This document shows, in pieces, positions 1 through 7,934 of a DNA stretch of 43,410 nucleotides. Below the pieces are notes generated by a model. That model saw nothing but the letters and a program-made list of their open reading frames with translations. It made no database searches and had not been told where the DNA came from. Where the stretch lies: positions 1 through 43,410 of the forward strand of contig JAENZN010000028.1 of the NCBI GenBank assembly GCA_016841245.1. The letters run 5' to 3'. Numbering within the stretch: position 1 is the first letter of the stretch; each line of letters begins with the position of its first letter. The position numbers and the translations under genes are program-made. Source of the stretch: Syntrophomonas sp. (GTDB taxonomy: Bacteria; Bacillota; Syntrophomonadia; Syntrophomonadales; Syntrophomonadaceae).

Positions 1-430
1 TATTTAATCTGATATTATCTTAAGCCTTTCTATGTCTTATATTTGAGAATCTACAATAGACGCAAGCGTACCTGATCTCATTTAAAGAACTGTTGCTAAA
101 GTCTAATATTTCCATTCGCCATCAAATGAACAAAAAAGGAGATGGAGTGCTTATGCTAACATAAGCTTGGTAAAATTACATTGCCTGTCTGTCGGTTGTC
201 GTTAGCTGCTTATATGGACACTGCCCATTATTCTCAAATCATCAAGCAGGTCTTTTAAAATTTATGAAGCAGTCGCCAAGCAGTTATCTAAGTGAAAAGA
301 GACGGTCTTTTATTTAAACCGGTCCACATATCGGTTAAGACAATGTATATCTATTTCGAATGGTCATTGGGGGGGATAGTATGGGCAGGTAACACGCTTT
401 CTGGTTAGCAAATATTACATTTAAGGCCAA
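1..430. other. Stretch with no recognisable gene
   Basis: All frames are broken by stops. The best ribosome-binding-site-like string (AAGGAG near 137) leads only to a three-codon frame. I see no coding or RNA feature here. Confidence 0.5.
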
Positions 431-477
431 AATGAGAAAGTCCTTGAAAACATAGTTTTTTCAAGGACTTTCTCATT
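431..477 (-). terminator. Perfect 20-bp hairpin after the tRNA remnant
   Basis: Positions 431-450 and 458-477 are exact reverse complements around a 7-nt loop. The stem ends in an A/T run, so it could act as an intrinsic terminator in either direction. It lies directly 3' of the minus-strand tRNA remnant at 479-554, which suggests it was that tRNA's terminator. Confidence 0.6.
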
Positions 478-478
478 C

Positions 479-554
479 TGGTGGAGATAAGCGGCATCAA
501 CCCGCTGATCTCTAGAATTCTATTCAAGTGCTCACCCAACTGAGCTATGGATAA
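479..554 (-). pseudogene. Degenerate tRNA remnant
   Basis: On the minus strand a D-arm (TAGCTCAGTTGGGTGAGCA), an anticodon-like stem, a T-arm stem (AGCGG/CCGCT), a 3' acceptor half (TATCTCC) and CCA follow each other with tRNA spacing. The 5' acceptor half reads TTATCCA and does not pair with TATCTCC. The T-loop lacks the normal TTC, and the anticodon stem has a T-T mismatch. The apparent anticodon AGA is not trustworthy. This looks like a dead tRNA whose 3' end and terminator survived. Recombination at the 5' edge is one explanation (inference). Confidence 0.6.
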
Positions 555-677
555 GTGAAAGACACTTTGCCGTTTTAGCTTGTATACAAAACAAAGGCAT
601 CAAAATTTCCAGACTGACGCCTTTGTGTACTGCTCAATAAAATTGTGTTTTTGGAGGTAGTCTTCAATAATTTCAGA

Positions 678-919
678 ATGTCATCTATGAAATGCCTCAA
701 AAAACAGGGTCAAAAATTGCAGTTTTTCGCCCCAAAATTTGCTCATTTTTCACTCCAAAACCACTACATATAGTGGTCGATCTGCCTTATTCGTCCTTAA
801 AACCACTATTCGTCATCAGAATTACCGTCTCAACATGGGTGGTTCGCGGGAACATATCCAATGGCTGCACTTCCTTTACCACATATCCTGATTCTGTAAA
901 TCTTTTTAAATCACGGGCC
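678..919 (-). repeat. Direct repeat, copy 1: rlmD 3' end plus downstream flank
   Basis: This segment covers the last codons of rlmD and about 109 bp beyond its stop. It matches 7558-7798 colinearly in the same orientation, with many substitutions and only small length differences. Because the noncoding flank is repeated too, this is a DNA duplication rather than similarity between two gene families. Confidence 0.8.
760..777 (-). terminator. Hairpin terminator of rlmD
   Basis: ACCACTA and TAGTGGT pair around a 4-nt loop, followed on the minus strand by TTTT. The hairpin lies just after the rlmD stop. A degenerate version is kept in the second repeat copy near 7642-7660. Confidence 0.55.
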
Positions 920-2049
920 ATAGTGGAGGGATTACATGATACGTAAACGATCTTTGGGACTCTTGTTTGTGCCACGGCATTTATTACTTCTGCTTTAAGC
1001 CCTGCCCGGGGTGGGTCAACGATAACTGCATCAAAATGTGTATGTAAATCGGGCAGCAGCTTTTCACATTCACCGGCTATAAATTCACAGTTTTTGATTT
1101 CATTTAAGCTTGCATTGTCTTTGGCATCTTCTACGGCTCCTGGAAAACTTTCAATTCCAATCACTTTGGCTGCTGATCCGGCCATATTCAAACTGAAGGT
1201 ACCTGCCCCACAGTATGCATCCAGCAGTATTTCATTTCCCTGCAAGTCCAGGTAATTTTTCACTAAATCTATCATTTTATCTGTCTGTTTAGCATTTACC
1301 TGAAAAAAGGCACCCGGTGAAAGCCTAAACAGCATTTTGCCTGCTTTATCAGTTAAATATTTTAGTCCATATTGGTGATGAAAACCCTGTTTATCCAGAG
1401 TGAAAATGGAATCAACCATGCCGGAAAGCTTTTTCAGTAGGCTTTTGTCTATCTTACAATTTTCCAATATAAGCATGATTTTATCATCGTCATCGGATTT
1501 ACGTATTGTAATACCAGAATTTGTTCCTGCACTTATACTACTTAGTGAAGCAGCTAAAAACGAGCTTATCTTTTGTATTTTCTTCGGTAAGAGCAGGCAC
1601 TGGTTGATAGGAAGAAGATTATCTGTTGCCTGCTCAAAATACCCTAGTTTTTTACCTGAGTCTCCGTCAGCTATATGCCAGCTAACTTTATTGCGATATT
1701 CCCAGGGGGATTCCACACGAATTACCGGCTTAACATCTATGTCCAGCTTTCCGATTCGCTGCAGACTATCAGTTACTACCTGTTGTTTTAACTGCAGTTC
1801 CCTCTCATAACTGACGTGCTGATAAGCACACCCGCCGCAGTTTTTGAAATGGAGGCATTTCGGATCAACCCGTTCTGGTGATGGTTCTAATAATGCTGCT
1901 GTACATCCTCGGGAATAGCTTTTGTTATCCTCCAGTATATCGATTTCTACGACCTCTCCGGGGATGGCGAAAGGTATAAATACCACTTTTCCATTGATCC
2001 TGGCCACCCCTTCGCCTTTATGGGTAATGCCTATGATAGCACATTGCAA
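787..2049 (-). CDS. rlmD: 23S rRNA (uracil-5-)-methyltransferase, RlmD/RumA family
   Basis: This 420-residue SAM-dependent enzyme should methylate a uracil of 23S rRNA (position 1939 in E. coli numbering, or a related site). Residues 1-45 look like a TRAM RNA-binding domain. Cys65, Cys71, Cys74 and Cys151 match the iron-sulfur cluster ligands. DAYCGAGTF at about 277-285 is the SAM loop, DPPRAGL begins at 345, and Cys372 in YVSCNPSTMARDL is the expected nucleophile. The length is normal. The start is TTG at 2049, six bases after GGAGGG; no in-frame ATG fits better. RlmD-, RlmC- and TrmA-like paralogues are hard to separate by eye, so the target base is less certain than the family. The 3' end is duplicated at 7558-7798. 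Confidence 0.9.
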   Translation of the reverse strand: MQCAIIGITHKGEGVARINGKVVFIPFAIPGEVVEIDILEDNKSYSRGCTAALLEPSPERVDPKCLHFKNCGGCAYQHVSYERELQLKQQVVTDSLQRIGKLDIDVKPVIRVESPWEYRNKVSWHIADGDSGKKLGYFEQATDNLLPINQCLLLPKKIQKISSFLAASLSSISAGTNSGITIRKSDDDDKIMLILENCKIDKSLLKKLSGMVDSIFTLDKQGFHHQYGLKYLTDKAGKMLFRLSPGAFFQVNAKQTDKMIDLVKNYLDLQGNEILLDAYCGAGTFSLNMAGSAAKVIGIESFPGAVEDAKDNASLNEIKNCEFIAGECEKLLPDLHTHFDAVIVDPPRAGLKAEVINAVAQTRVPKIVYVSCNPSTMARDLKRFTESGYVVKEVQPLDMFPRTTHVETVILMTNSGFKDE

Positions 2050-2462
2050 GATTTTCCCTCCAATTGTGTTAAATTTTTTTTTAACCTTCTAGCTTTTTTT
2101 ATGTGGCCTCTGTTCTTCCCGGAATTGCGAAACCTGGCCTGGCAATCCTGTATCGACTATATTATGTTATCTTTATCTCATATGACTACAGGATAAATTA
2201 TATCAGGCTCATTTCCCATAATTGCGTGAAGTTCAAACATTTCCAATCCATCAGCTATTCTCATATTCCCCTCCGTATAGTTGGTCCTTTATACTGAGTA
2301 ATATTGTTGTATGTTTAATACCATATTTCCGTATGCAGTGTCAAACATAAGTAGGATATGCTAAAAATAAAAACCAACCCAATAACAACTGTTGGTTTTG
2401 ATGCTTATACTTGCTTTTGGTTGTTGTGTTGAATATTTATTGTTAATATAACGGGTGAAAAT
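2050..2462. other. Noncoding stretch with one hairpin
   Basis: I see no convincing gene. AAAACCAAC at 2370-2378 and GTTGGTTTT at 2391-2399 form a perfect 9-bp stem, terminator-like in both directions. It lies just before the dead HTH gene. Confidence 0.4.
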
Positions 2463-2743
2463 ATGTCTGAAGATAAGGAATTGATAAATGCTCAAGTTCT
2501 AGCTGATGCTTTAGACCTGTCTGCAGAAACTATCTAGAGATATACCAGGGAGAATAAAATACCGTATATTGAATTAGGAAAAAACCACTACCTATAATCT
2601 TGCTGATGTAATCAATTTTACTGACTGACCCAATCATTAAAGAAAAGACTGCTGATTATGAAAGCGATCCCGTCAACAAAAAGCTAACTTACCAGGACTA
2701 CCTTTTAATACCTGATGTTTTCCAGGTTTATCTATTAAGTTAA
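2463..2743 (+). pseudogene. Broken HTH-Uma2 (DUF820) type gene
   Basis: The frame opens at ATG 2463 and reads like an excisionase-type helix-turn-helix (LINAQVLADALDLSAETI). A TAG at 2535-2537 falls where such proteins usually carry tryptophan. The same frame continues RYTRENKIPYIELGK until TAA at 2595. One base later the domain resumes as YNLADVINF. From about 2636, in a third frame, comes KKLTYQDYLLIPD, which resembles the start of a Uma2-family nuclease domain; the gene then stops at 2741-2743 with the catalytic part missing. The HTH-Uma2 arrangement is known in Firmicutes. At least one nonsense change, two frameshifts and a truncation make this a dead remnant. Confidence 0.65.
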
Positions 2744-2867
2744 AAACCTTATGGTAACATTCGCCAGGTATATTTTTTGTCCATTCTTGACTGTGCTTTA
2801 AGCAAAGCCTTTTGGGCTGAAAATTAGGCGTTTCAAAATCACCCAGGTTGAAGCAGCATTCCGAAAG

Positions 2868-3032
2868 TCAATAAGATGATAGTCGTAAATTAGCAAACGG
2901 TTTTATTTCATTTACCATCTCTTCTAAATACTGCTCAACCAGCAACTTATCCTGGAATATTCCATAAAGATTTGAACTTAACGTACAAGTATCATTATAA
3001 GCAGAAGCTGCTATTTGAAAATATGGATACAT
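2868..3032 (-). CDS. Possible 54-residue ORF or remnant
   Basis: An ATG at 3032 opens 54 codons (starting MYPYFQIAASAYNDTCTLSS). There is no ribosome binding site. After its TGA the same frame stays open for another 55-60 codons, so this may be the middle of a gene with one nonsense mutation. I recognise no family. It may also be chance reading of noncoding DNA. Confidence 0.2.
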   Translation of the reverse strand: MYPYFQIAASAYNDTCTLSSNLYGIFQDKLLVEQYLEEMVNEIKPFANLRLSSY

Positions 3033-3052
3033 CTTAGTTGACCATGAAGCGT

Positions 3053-5428
3053 TTACTGTTTTACATAAGCTTCATACGTCCGCATTACAAGTACAATTCC
3101 CTGTTCACGTGTAGTATGTCCATTTGGGTTTATCTTGTTTTCCCCTACACCCTTCATAATATTCTCCTGATTCATATATCTGACCGCTTCCAGAGCCCAA
3201 CCTGCAATCTCATTTTGATCTTCAAACACGATTTCATTTGAGACGATACATTTTATATTTGGCTTTGCGGTGTTAATTGTCCGTAAGAACATTACGCATA
3301 TCTCCTGGCGGGTTACAGGGTTATCCGGAGCAAAGCTGCCTGCTCCAACACCTTTTACAATTCCAAGTTTATACGCCTTAAGTATTTCTTCATTGTCGGT
3401 GTCGGTAAAGGGATTATCAAAAACCGGCTGAACAGCTTTTCCGGAAAGAGACTCATAGAGCTTAACTGCTATCTCACAAAATTCTTCACGTGTAATATCC
3501 TGCTGGAAGTTGTTCAATATACCGTAAGTGGTCAGTCCACTCTGGACAGCCTGCTCTATCTCAGGTTTTGCCCAGTTACTTGCAGTACTGTAATCTATAA
3601 ATGCATCCTCAACAGGCAACTCATCAGTTTTTGCATCCTCAACAAGCAACTCATCAGTTTTTGCTGCCGGCAGTTTAATAACCGCAGAGGTTTTTCTTTC
3701 AATTTCGTTCGAATAGTCGGATTCACCATATCCGTTAAAAGCCTTTACCCTGTAATAGTATTTTGTCCCGGGCTGAAGGCCGGTATCAAGATAAGAAGTG
3801 GCATTTGCTTCATTGTTATTATCTACTACGATGTAGTCTTTCCCTTCTTCCTTTCGCTCAAGTATAAAGCCCATTTCATTGTCTGAACAGTCCTCCCATG
3901 TGATAAAGCATTCGTTTGCCGTGACGTTGGCATCTATAATTACGGGTGCTGATGGCGGCCATGAAGGAGTAAATTTCTTAGTAAGATTGATCTGTATGTC
4001 GGGCTTTATTATAATTCCCGTTTTACTTGCCTGCGGTGTAGATACGCTTATAATATTTGAATAGCGTGACCAGAACAGGGAATAATAATGAAGCCTCACC
4101 TTGTAATAGTAAGTGGTGCCCGGCAAAACATTATTATCAGAAAAGCTTTCAGCATTCTTACCCAACACGCCTACTTCAACGTAATTCGTTCCATCAGTGC
4201 TTCGTTCCACGCGGTATCCATCTTCAATATCACTGTTATCCTTCCATTTCAAATCTATCTGTGTACTTGGTTCCGCCGCCACAGTCAGTTCCGTCGGCTT
4301 TCCGGCCACAACCACTTTACCTTCATTGGAATAACCTGAATAAACAGGACCATATCTGAAAGCACGTACCCTGAAACAATACTTCGTATCACATTCATTC
4401 AGACTTCCCAACGACTCAAAATGCCATTTCCACTGAGTGGTGTTATTATCAACCACTGCAACCTTAGTATAACTTCCCCCTTCCGCTTTCCTCTCAATTT
4501 CAAACCCGTCTTCATTATCGGAATTATCAGACCAGTTGAGTTTGATATCATTACCCATTGCCATCCCTGACATGTTGGTAGGATCTGCAGGATTCAAAAC
4601 GTATATATCTGAGGAATCAAAGTATACTGTCACAGTAATCTCGCTGGAATACCCAGAATATCCAAAATCATTCTTTGCTCTGACACGGTACTGGTATTTC
4701 CTTCCCTGCCCTGCACTTACGTCAGTGTAAGTGGTCGGATACCCATCAACCCGTGCAATAAGCTCATATTGATTTGTTCCGTCTATTTTCCTCTTAACCT
4801 CTATTTCCTGTCCGTCGGTATTTTCCCATTCCAGAACAACGTGGGCACCGGAAGTTGAGGATGCCTTAAGATTTTGGGGTGCAGATGGCAGGGGAAGAAC
4901 TATCGAAGCCTGGGATTTCCACGCAGTAAAAGCAGCCCCCTCGTAGTCCTGATGTTCACTAGGAATATGCGACCAGTCTGAAAGAAACCAGTGGGTAGTA
5001 TCTTCATGGTCATAGTACCTGTAGTACGTATTGGTTTCAGGAATATTTGCATAATAACCGGGCCTAAGCACATAACAGGCAATACCTTTATATACATAGC
5101 CGTTGTACTGTACAGCGTTGTTTTTTTCCGATTCATGTATGGTATAAAAATGATCCCCTATATTCGAATTATGCATATGGTAAAGAGGAACAAGTCCAGG
5201 CTTTTTAACAGGAGAAACATAACAAAAAATACCCGAATAAATGTACCCTGATGCTTTTAAACTTTCAATATCCTGCCAACTTGTAGTGTATATATACTCT
5301 AAAGAATGAGTTGTCGAAACATAATATAAAGGTACCGCAATCAATTCCTCAGCCTGAACCGGCAGAGCAAACAATTGCATAATAATAACAAGTATTAGAC
5401 CTACCCGGATAATTTTATTTTTTTTCAC
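3053..5428 (-). CDS. Secreted S-layer-anchored protein with fibronectin type III repeats
   Basis: This 791-residue protein starts at GTG 5428 after GGAGAG. Residues 1-26 are a signal peptide (KKNK, a hydrophobic core, then LPVQA). About 30-170 contain aromatic-rich repeats with GDHFYT and HWFLS, as in DUF5648-type domains. Four fibronectin type III domains follow (roughly 178-270, 275-375, 376-465 and 490-580), each with the YYYRVKAFN/YSN signature. A duplicated KTDELLVEDA/KTDELPVEDA linker leads to three SLH domains at about 605-791, with TREE, TRQE and TREQ motifs. SLH domains bind pyruvylated cell-wall polymer, so the protein should sit on the cell surface with its N-terminal part exposed. 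The ligand is unknown. The gene follows tetR and a truncated gene in the same direction. Confidence 0.85.
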   Translation of the reverse strand: MKKNKIIRVGLILVIIMQLFALPVQAEELIAVPLYYVSTTHSLEYIYTTSWQDIESLKASGYIYSGIFCYVSPVKKPGLVPLYHMHNSNIGDHFYTIHESEKNNAVQYNGYVYKGIACYVLRPGYYANIPETNTYYRYYDHEDTTHWFLSDWSHIPSEHQDYEGAAFTAWKSQASIVLPLPSAPQNLKASSTSGAHVVLEWENTDGQEIEVKRKIDGTNQYELIARVDGYPTTYTDVSAGQGRKYQYRVRAKNDFGYSGYSSEITVTVYFDSSDIYVLNPADPTNMSGMAMGNDIKLNWSDNSDNEDGFEIERKAEGGSYTKVAVVDNNTTQWKWHFESLGSLNECDTKYCFRVRAFRYGPVYSGYSNEGKVVVAGKPTELTVAAEPSTQIDLKWKDNSDIEDGYRVERSTDGTNYVEVGVLGKNAESFSDNNVLPGTTYYYKVRLHYYSLFWSRYSNIISVSTPQASKTGIIIKPDIQINLTKKFTPSWPPSAPVIIDANVTANECFITWEDCSDNEMGFILERKEEGKDYIVVDNNNEANATSYLDTGLQPGTKYYYRVKAFNGYGESDYSNEIERKTSAVIKLPAAKTDELLVEDAKTDELPVEDAFIDYSTASNWAKPEIEQAVQSGLTTYGILNNFQQDITREEFCEIAVKLYESLSGKAVQPVFDNPFTDTDNEEILKAYKLGIVKGVGAGSFAPDNPVTRQEICVMFLRTINTAKPNIKCIVSNEIVFEDQNEIAGWALEAVRYMNQENIMKGVGENKINPNGHTTREQGIVLVMRTYEAYVKQ

Positions 5429-5452
5429 AATACTCTCCTCGCTTTATTTTTA

Positions 5453-5699
5453 TTATTTATTAATGAGTAATTCCAAATTTTCAACAGCCCTTATACCTGA
5501 TGTTTTAAGTATGGCTCTATTATCTTCATCGCTGGAATTTCCTACACCAATTACAATATAGTAATCCCCTTTTAAAATATGTATTCCGGGAGTTGCGATA
5601 AACGCTTCATCTCCGATTCCATCAACTTGTGTCAATTCATCTGCAAAATTTTCTCTGATAGATTCAAATATAGATAAAAGTATATGATTTAAATTATAT
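5453..5699 (-). pseudogene. 5'-truncated gene fragment
   Basis: About 80 codons follow the tetR stop and end at 5453 with no usable start codon. The frame could only be extended by an ATG at 5770 inside tetR, out of frame with it. The segment GIGDEAFIATPGIHILKGDY looks like the C-terminal part of a secreted or lipoprotein-type domain, but I cannot name it. The N-terminal part seems to have been deleted. The slpA-like gene starts 24 bp downstream. Confidence 0.45.
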
Positions 5700-6311
5700 T
5701 TAACTTTCCAGGCGTTCAAATACAAAGTCCACGTGATTTGATAGTTTCTGAATAACAAACGAAGTATCACTCCCTTCCTGAAGGGCTACTACAAGATTAA
5801 AAATAATACCCAGGAAACCATAATTCAATTCTTCAGCAACGATTCTTAAATCGGTATCATCACGGATCCTTCCTTTTGATACCATTGTCCTTAGTATTAT
5901 CTCGTAGTAGTTAACAGGCTCTTGAAGCATGAATTCTTTTATGAAATCCCTGGCTCTTTGATTTATATATTGTTCCATCATAATAATCAAAGCTATTTTA
6001 TCTATTCGTGGGTTTCTGTTTTTACTATATTTAATAAATATCATCCTGAAAACTTCTCGAGGAGCCATAAATTCAATTTCATACTCAATTTCATCTTTAT
6101 GCGGTCTTTGGGCCAACATTCCTTTCTGGAAATAGTCAAATATACATTTCAGAATATCCTCTTTATTTTCAAAATGGTTATATATGGAGCTTTCTTTTAT
6201 CCCTGACATATAAGCAATTTTTCTGACCGAAACTCCATTATATCCATACCTGGAAAATAAATTCACTGCCGCATCAAATATTTTTCCTCTTGTCCCTTCT
6301 AATGTTTTCAT
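5700..6311 (-). CDS. TetR/AcrR family transcriptional regulator
   Basis: This 203-residue protein has the standard TetR N-terminal DNA-binding domain. Residues about 7-53 carry AAVNLFSRYGYNGVSVRKIA and SIYNHFENKEDIL, with the usual helix-turn-helix and YxHF ending. The C-terminal two thirds is an all-helical ligand/dimer domain with no recognisable ligand signature. Genes that follow on the same strand are a truncated fragment and the SLH surface protein, so it may control them. A perfect palindrome lies 46 bp upstream of the ATG, as expected for self-repression. The effector is unknown. Confidence 0.85.
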   Translation of the reverse strand: MKTLEGTRGKIFDAAVNLFSRYGYNGVSVRKIAYMSGIKESSIYNHFENKEDILKCIFDYFQKGMLAQRPHKDEIEYEIEFMAPREVFRMIFIKYSKNRNPRIDKIALIIMMEQYINQRARDFIKEFMLQEPVNYYEIILRTMVSKGRIRDDTDLRIVAEELNYGFLGIIFNLVVALQEGSDTSFVIQKLSNHVDFVFERLES

Positions 6312-6356
6312 TGCTTAACAATCCCCTTGCTAACTGTTGTTAATATTATATACCTA

Positions 6357-6380
6357 TTTTACTAACACTTGTTAGTAAAA
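6357..6380. promoter_or_regulatory. Palindromic operator, probable TetR site
   Basis: TTTTACTAACA and TGTTAGTAAAA are perfect 11-bp arms around CT. A related imperfect site (TAACTGTTGTTA) lies at about 6331-6342, closer to the start codon. Position and symmetry fit autoregulation by the adjacent TetR gene; the protein-site pairing is inferred. Confidence 0.65.
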
Positions 6381-6565
6381 TCAAACATATTTTCCCAGCC
6401 TACTCTCTGTCCTTTTTGTTTCTCCTCATTCCGTTTTATCAGCTGCCAACGCCAATTTGATTTTCCGGATTTTCGCCAGTTAAAAAATGCAGGAACTCAA
6501 ACATCCAATCTGCTATGTACATTGAAAATCCGCTTCGGTGGATATGTTCTAACGGTGCAATGAAA
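6381..6565. other. Short stretch without a gene
   Basis: Nothing recognisable on either strand. It should hold the tetR promoter. Confidence 0.4.
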
Positions 6566-6617
6566 AAGGGATTTTTTGAGTTTCAGCTTACGAGCTGTTA
6601 AATCTCAAAAACCCCTT
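6566..6617 (-). terminator. Long hairpin terminator after the SUKH gene
   Basis: On the minus strand AAGGGGTTTTTGAG pairs with CTCAAAAAATCCCTT around an inner CAGCT/AGCTG hairpin, followed by TTTTTC. It lies 20 bp past the stop at 6637. Confidence 0.65.
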
Positions 6618-6636
6618 ATTTACTGGCTTTTTTCTA

Positions 6637-7053
6637 TTACTTATCCACTCTTGACATCCATACCACCGTCTCCACGAGTCCAGTGGCAACTAAAACACAT
6701 TCATTGATCTCGTGTTCCCAACGGACAATCTGATTAGTTGATATTTTACCATCTTGTATAATGTAAGCATAATAATCAACACACCCGTTTCCAGCAATGA
6801 AGAGTAATTCATCTAAGCCATCATAACATTCTGATAAATTTTCTCTTATTAGATTATTGTCTTTTATAATCTGGTCAATTAACAATAGCAAACATTGGTC
6901 GCCGTTAACCGCTAAAAGTAAATCTTTTAATTCTTGTGGAAATAAAACCCCTAATTTTTCCTCAGCATTTTGATTTTCTGATAAGTTAGCACCGCATTTA
7001 GGAACAATAAACTTATTATGTGACATGTGTTTTCTAATTAGCTCAAGCCACAT
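6637..7053 (-). CDS. SMI1/KNR4 (SUKH) family protein, orphan immunity-like
   Basis: The protein has 138 residues. LGVLFPQELKDLLLAVNGD near residues 34-52 is the SUKH opening motif, and LLFIAGNGCVDYYAYII at about 84-100 together with VRWEHEINECVLVATGL matches the family core. SUKH proteins often neutralise polymorphic or contact-dependent toxins, but no toxin gene is nearby. It could be an orphan immunity gene kept against neighbours' toxins, or have a housekeeping role. The ATG follows a run of eight G residues that may serve as its ribosome binding site. Confidence 0.75.
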   Translation of the reverse strand: MWLELIRKHMSHNKFIVPKCGANLSENQNAEEKLGVLFPQELKDLLLAVNGDQCLLLLIDQIIKDNNLIRENLSECYDGLDELLFIAGNGCVDYYAYIIQDGKISTNQIVRWEHEINECVLVATGLVETVVWMSRVDK

Positions 7054-7120
7054 AACCCCCCCCTACTGAAGAAATATAATTTTGCCTTATAATCATATCT
7101 GACAAGTCATTTTTATTTTT

Positions 7121-7435
7121 CTACATTTTTTTCTTATTCTTATAGAAAACAAAGCCACCACAAATGATATAAAAAATTAAGACAACAATTCCTGTTGGCA
7201 TTTCATTGATAATTTGTCCCGTCTCTTGTGTTCCCATATAAATTAGATGAATTGCAGGTAATGCTCCCAATAAACTACCCCAAAAGACATTTTTATTTAG
7301 AATAAAACCACTAATAAAGAACAAGGCTAACCAAACTACGACAATAGGTGAAATAGCTCCAATATTACTAATTGCTATCACTCCATAAAGAATTGCAAAA
7401 ATAATAGCTGGTATATAAAATACAATTTTCTTCAT
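7121..7435 (-). CDS. Small four-helix membrane protein, unknown
   Basis: The start is placed at ATG 7435 (MKKIVFYIPAIIFAILYG) because GGAGGG lies seven bases upstream. An in-frame ATG at 7471 would add 12 polar residues and remove this spacing. The 104-residue product has four hydrophobic segments (about 4-24, 30-48, 52-70 and 79-98) and ends in KNKKKM, so the C-terminus is probably cytoplasmic. No family is recognised. It may share a transcript with the SUKH gene 67 bp downstream, and a role in immunity or export would be a guess. Confidence 0.6.
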   Translation of the reverse strand: MKKIVFYIPAIIFAILYGVIAISNIGAISPIVVVWLALFFISGFILNKNVFWGSLLGALPAIHLIYMGTQETGQIINEMPTGIVVLIFYIICGGFVFYKNKKKM

Positions 7436-7557
7436 TTTCAACCCTCCAAATAAAAATTCTCTTTGCTGCATACTTTTCCACTTTCACGACCTATTATAAG
7501 AATATCAATATATCTCCTGGCACATAAAGTTTTTGGGTATTATCTTTGAAAATCCAA

Positions 7558-7798
7558 ATGTCATCTATAAAACGTCCCAAAAAGCAGGGTCAAAAAATGC
7601 ACTTTTTCGGCTCGATTTTTGCCTATTTTTTGCTCAAAAACCACCATATGTAGTGGTTTACCTGCTTTAATTACCCTTCGAACCACTATTCGTCATCATT
7701 ATTATGCACTCAACGCGGCTGGTTCTCAGAAACATATCCAGCGGCTGCACTTCCTATACTATATAGCGAGATTCTACAAAACCTTTAGGTCACGGGCC
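7558..7798 (-). pseudogene. Degenerate copy of rlmD 3' end and its flank (direct repeat, copy 2)
   Basis: This matches 678-919 along its full length in the same orientation. Read on the minus strand it still encodes ARDLK, EVQPLDMF, RT and MTNSGSKGN as in the end of RlmD. A one-base frame change and an in-frame TAG break it. The flanking noncoding part, including the ACCACTA hairpin, is also present. Upstream on the minus strand (above 7798) no more rlmD sequence is seen, so only the 3' tail was copied or survived. Confidence 0.8.
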
Positions 7799-7896
7799 TT
7801 TCACCCATTTCAATGAGCTCCTCAATTTCTCGGTCGCTGAGCCAAGTTCCTCCTGACTATCTAAAGGATTAAAAAATATCCCTGAAGCGCAAAACA

Positions 7897-7922
7897 CGGG
7901 GGATGAACTGCATCATCCCCCG
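7897..7922 (-). terminator. Terminator of the ior operon
   Basis: CGGGGGATGA and TCATCCCCCG are perfect 10-bp arms with a 6-nt loop, 12 bp beyond the iorB stop. TGTTTTG follows on the minus strand, so the U-run is imperfect. Confidence 0.7.
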
Positions 7923-7934
7923 CATACCAGCATA

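Noticed and set aside
692-946. Plus-strand reading of 84 codons
   Set aside because: It lies opposite the rlmD 3' end and the duplicated flank; its apparent conservation comes from the repeat.
2103-2297. Plus-strand reading of 64 codons
   Set aside because: No ribosome binding site, low-complexity aromatic composition and no family resemblance.
5700-5770. ATG at 5770 as the start of the fragment after tetR
   Set aside because: It would overlap tetR by about 70 bp in another frame and its first residues look like out-of-frame tetR sequence.
7801-7860. Short minus-strand reading (LSDREIEELIEMGERP)
   Set aside because: It looks protein-like, but it has no start, is under 25 codons and matches no family I can name.
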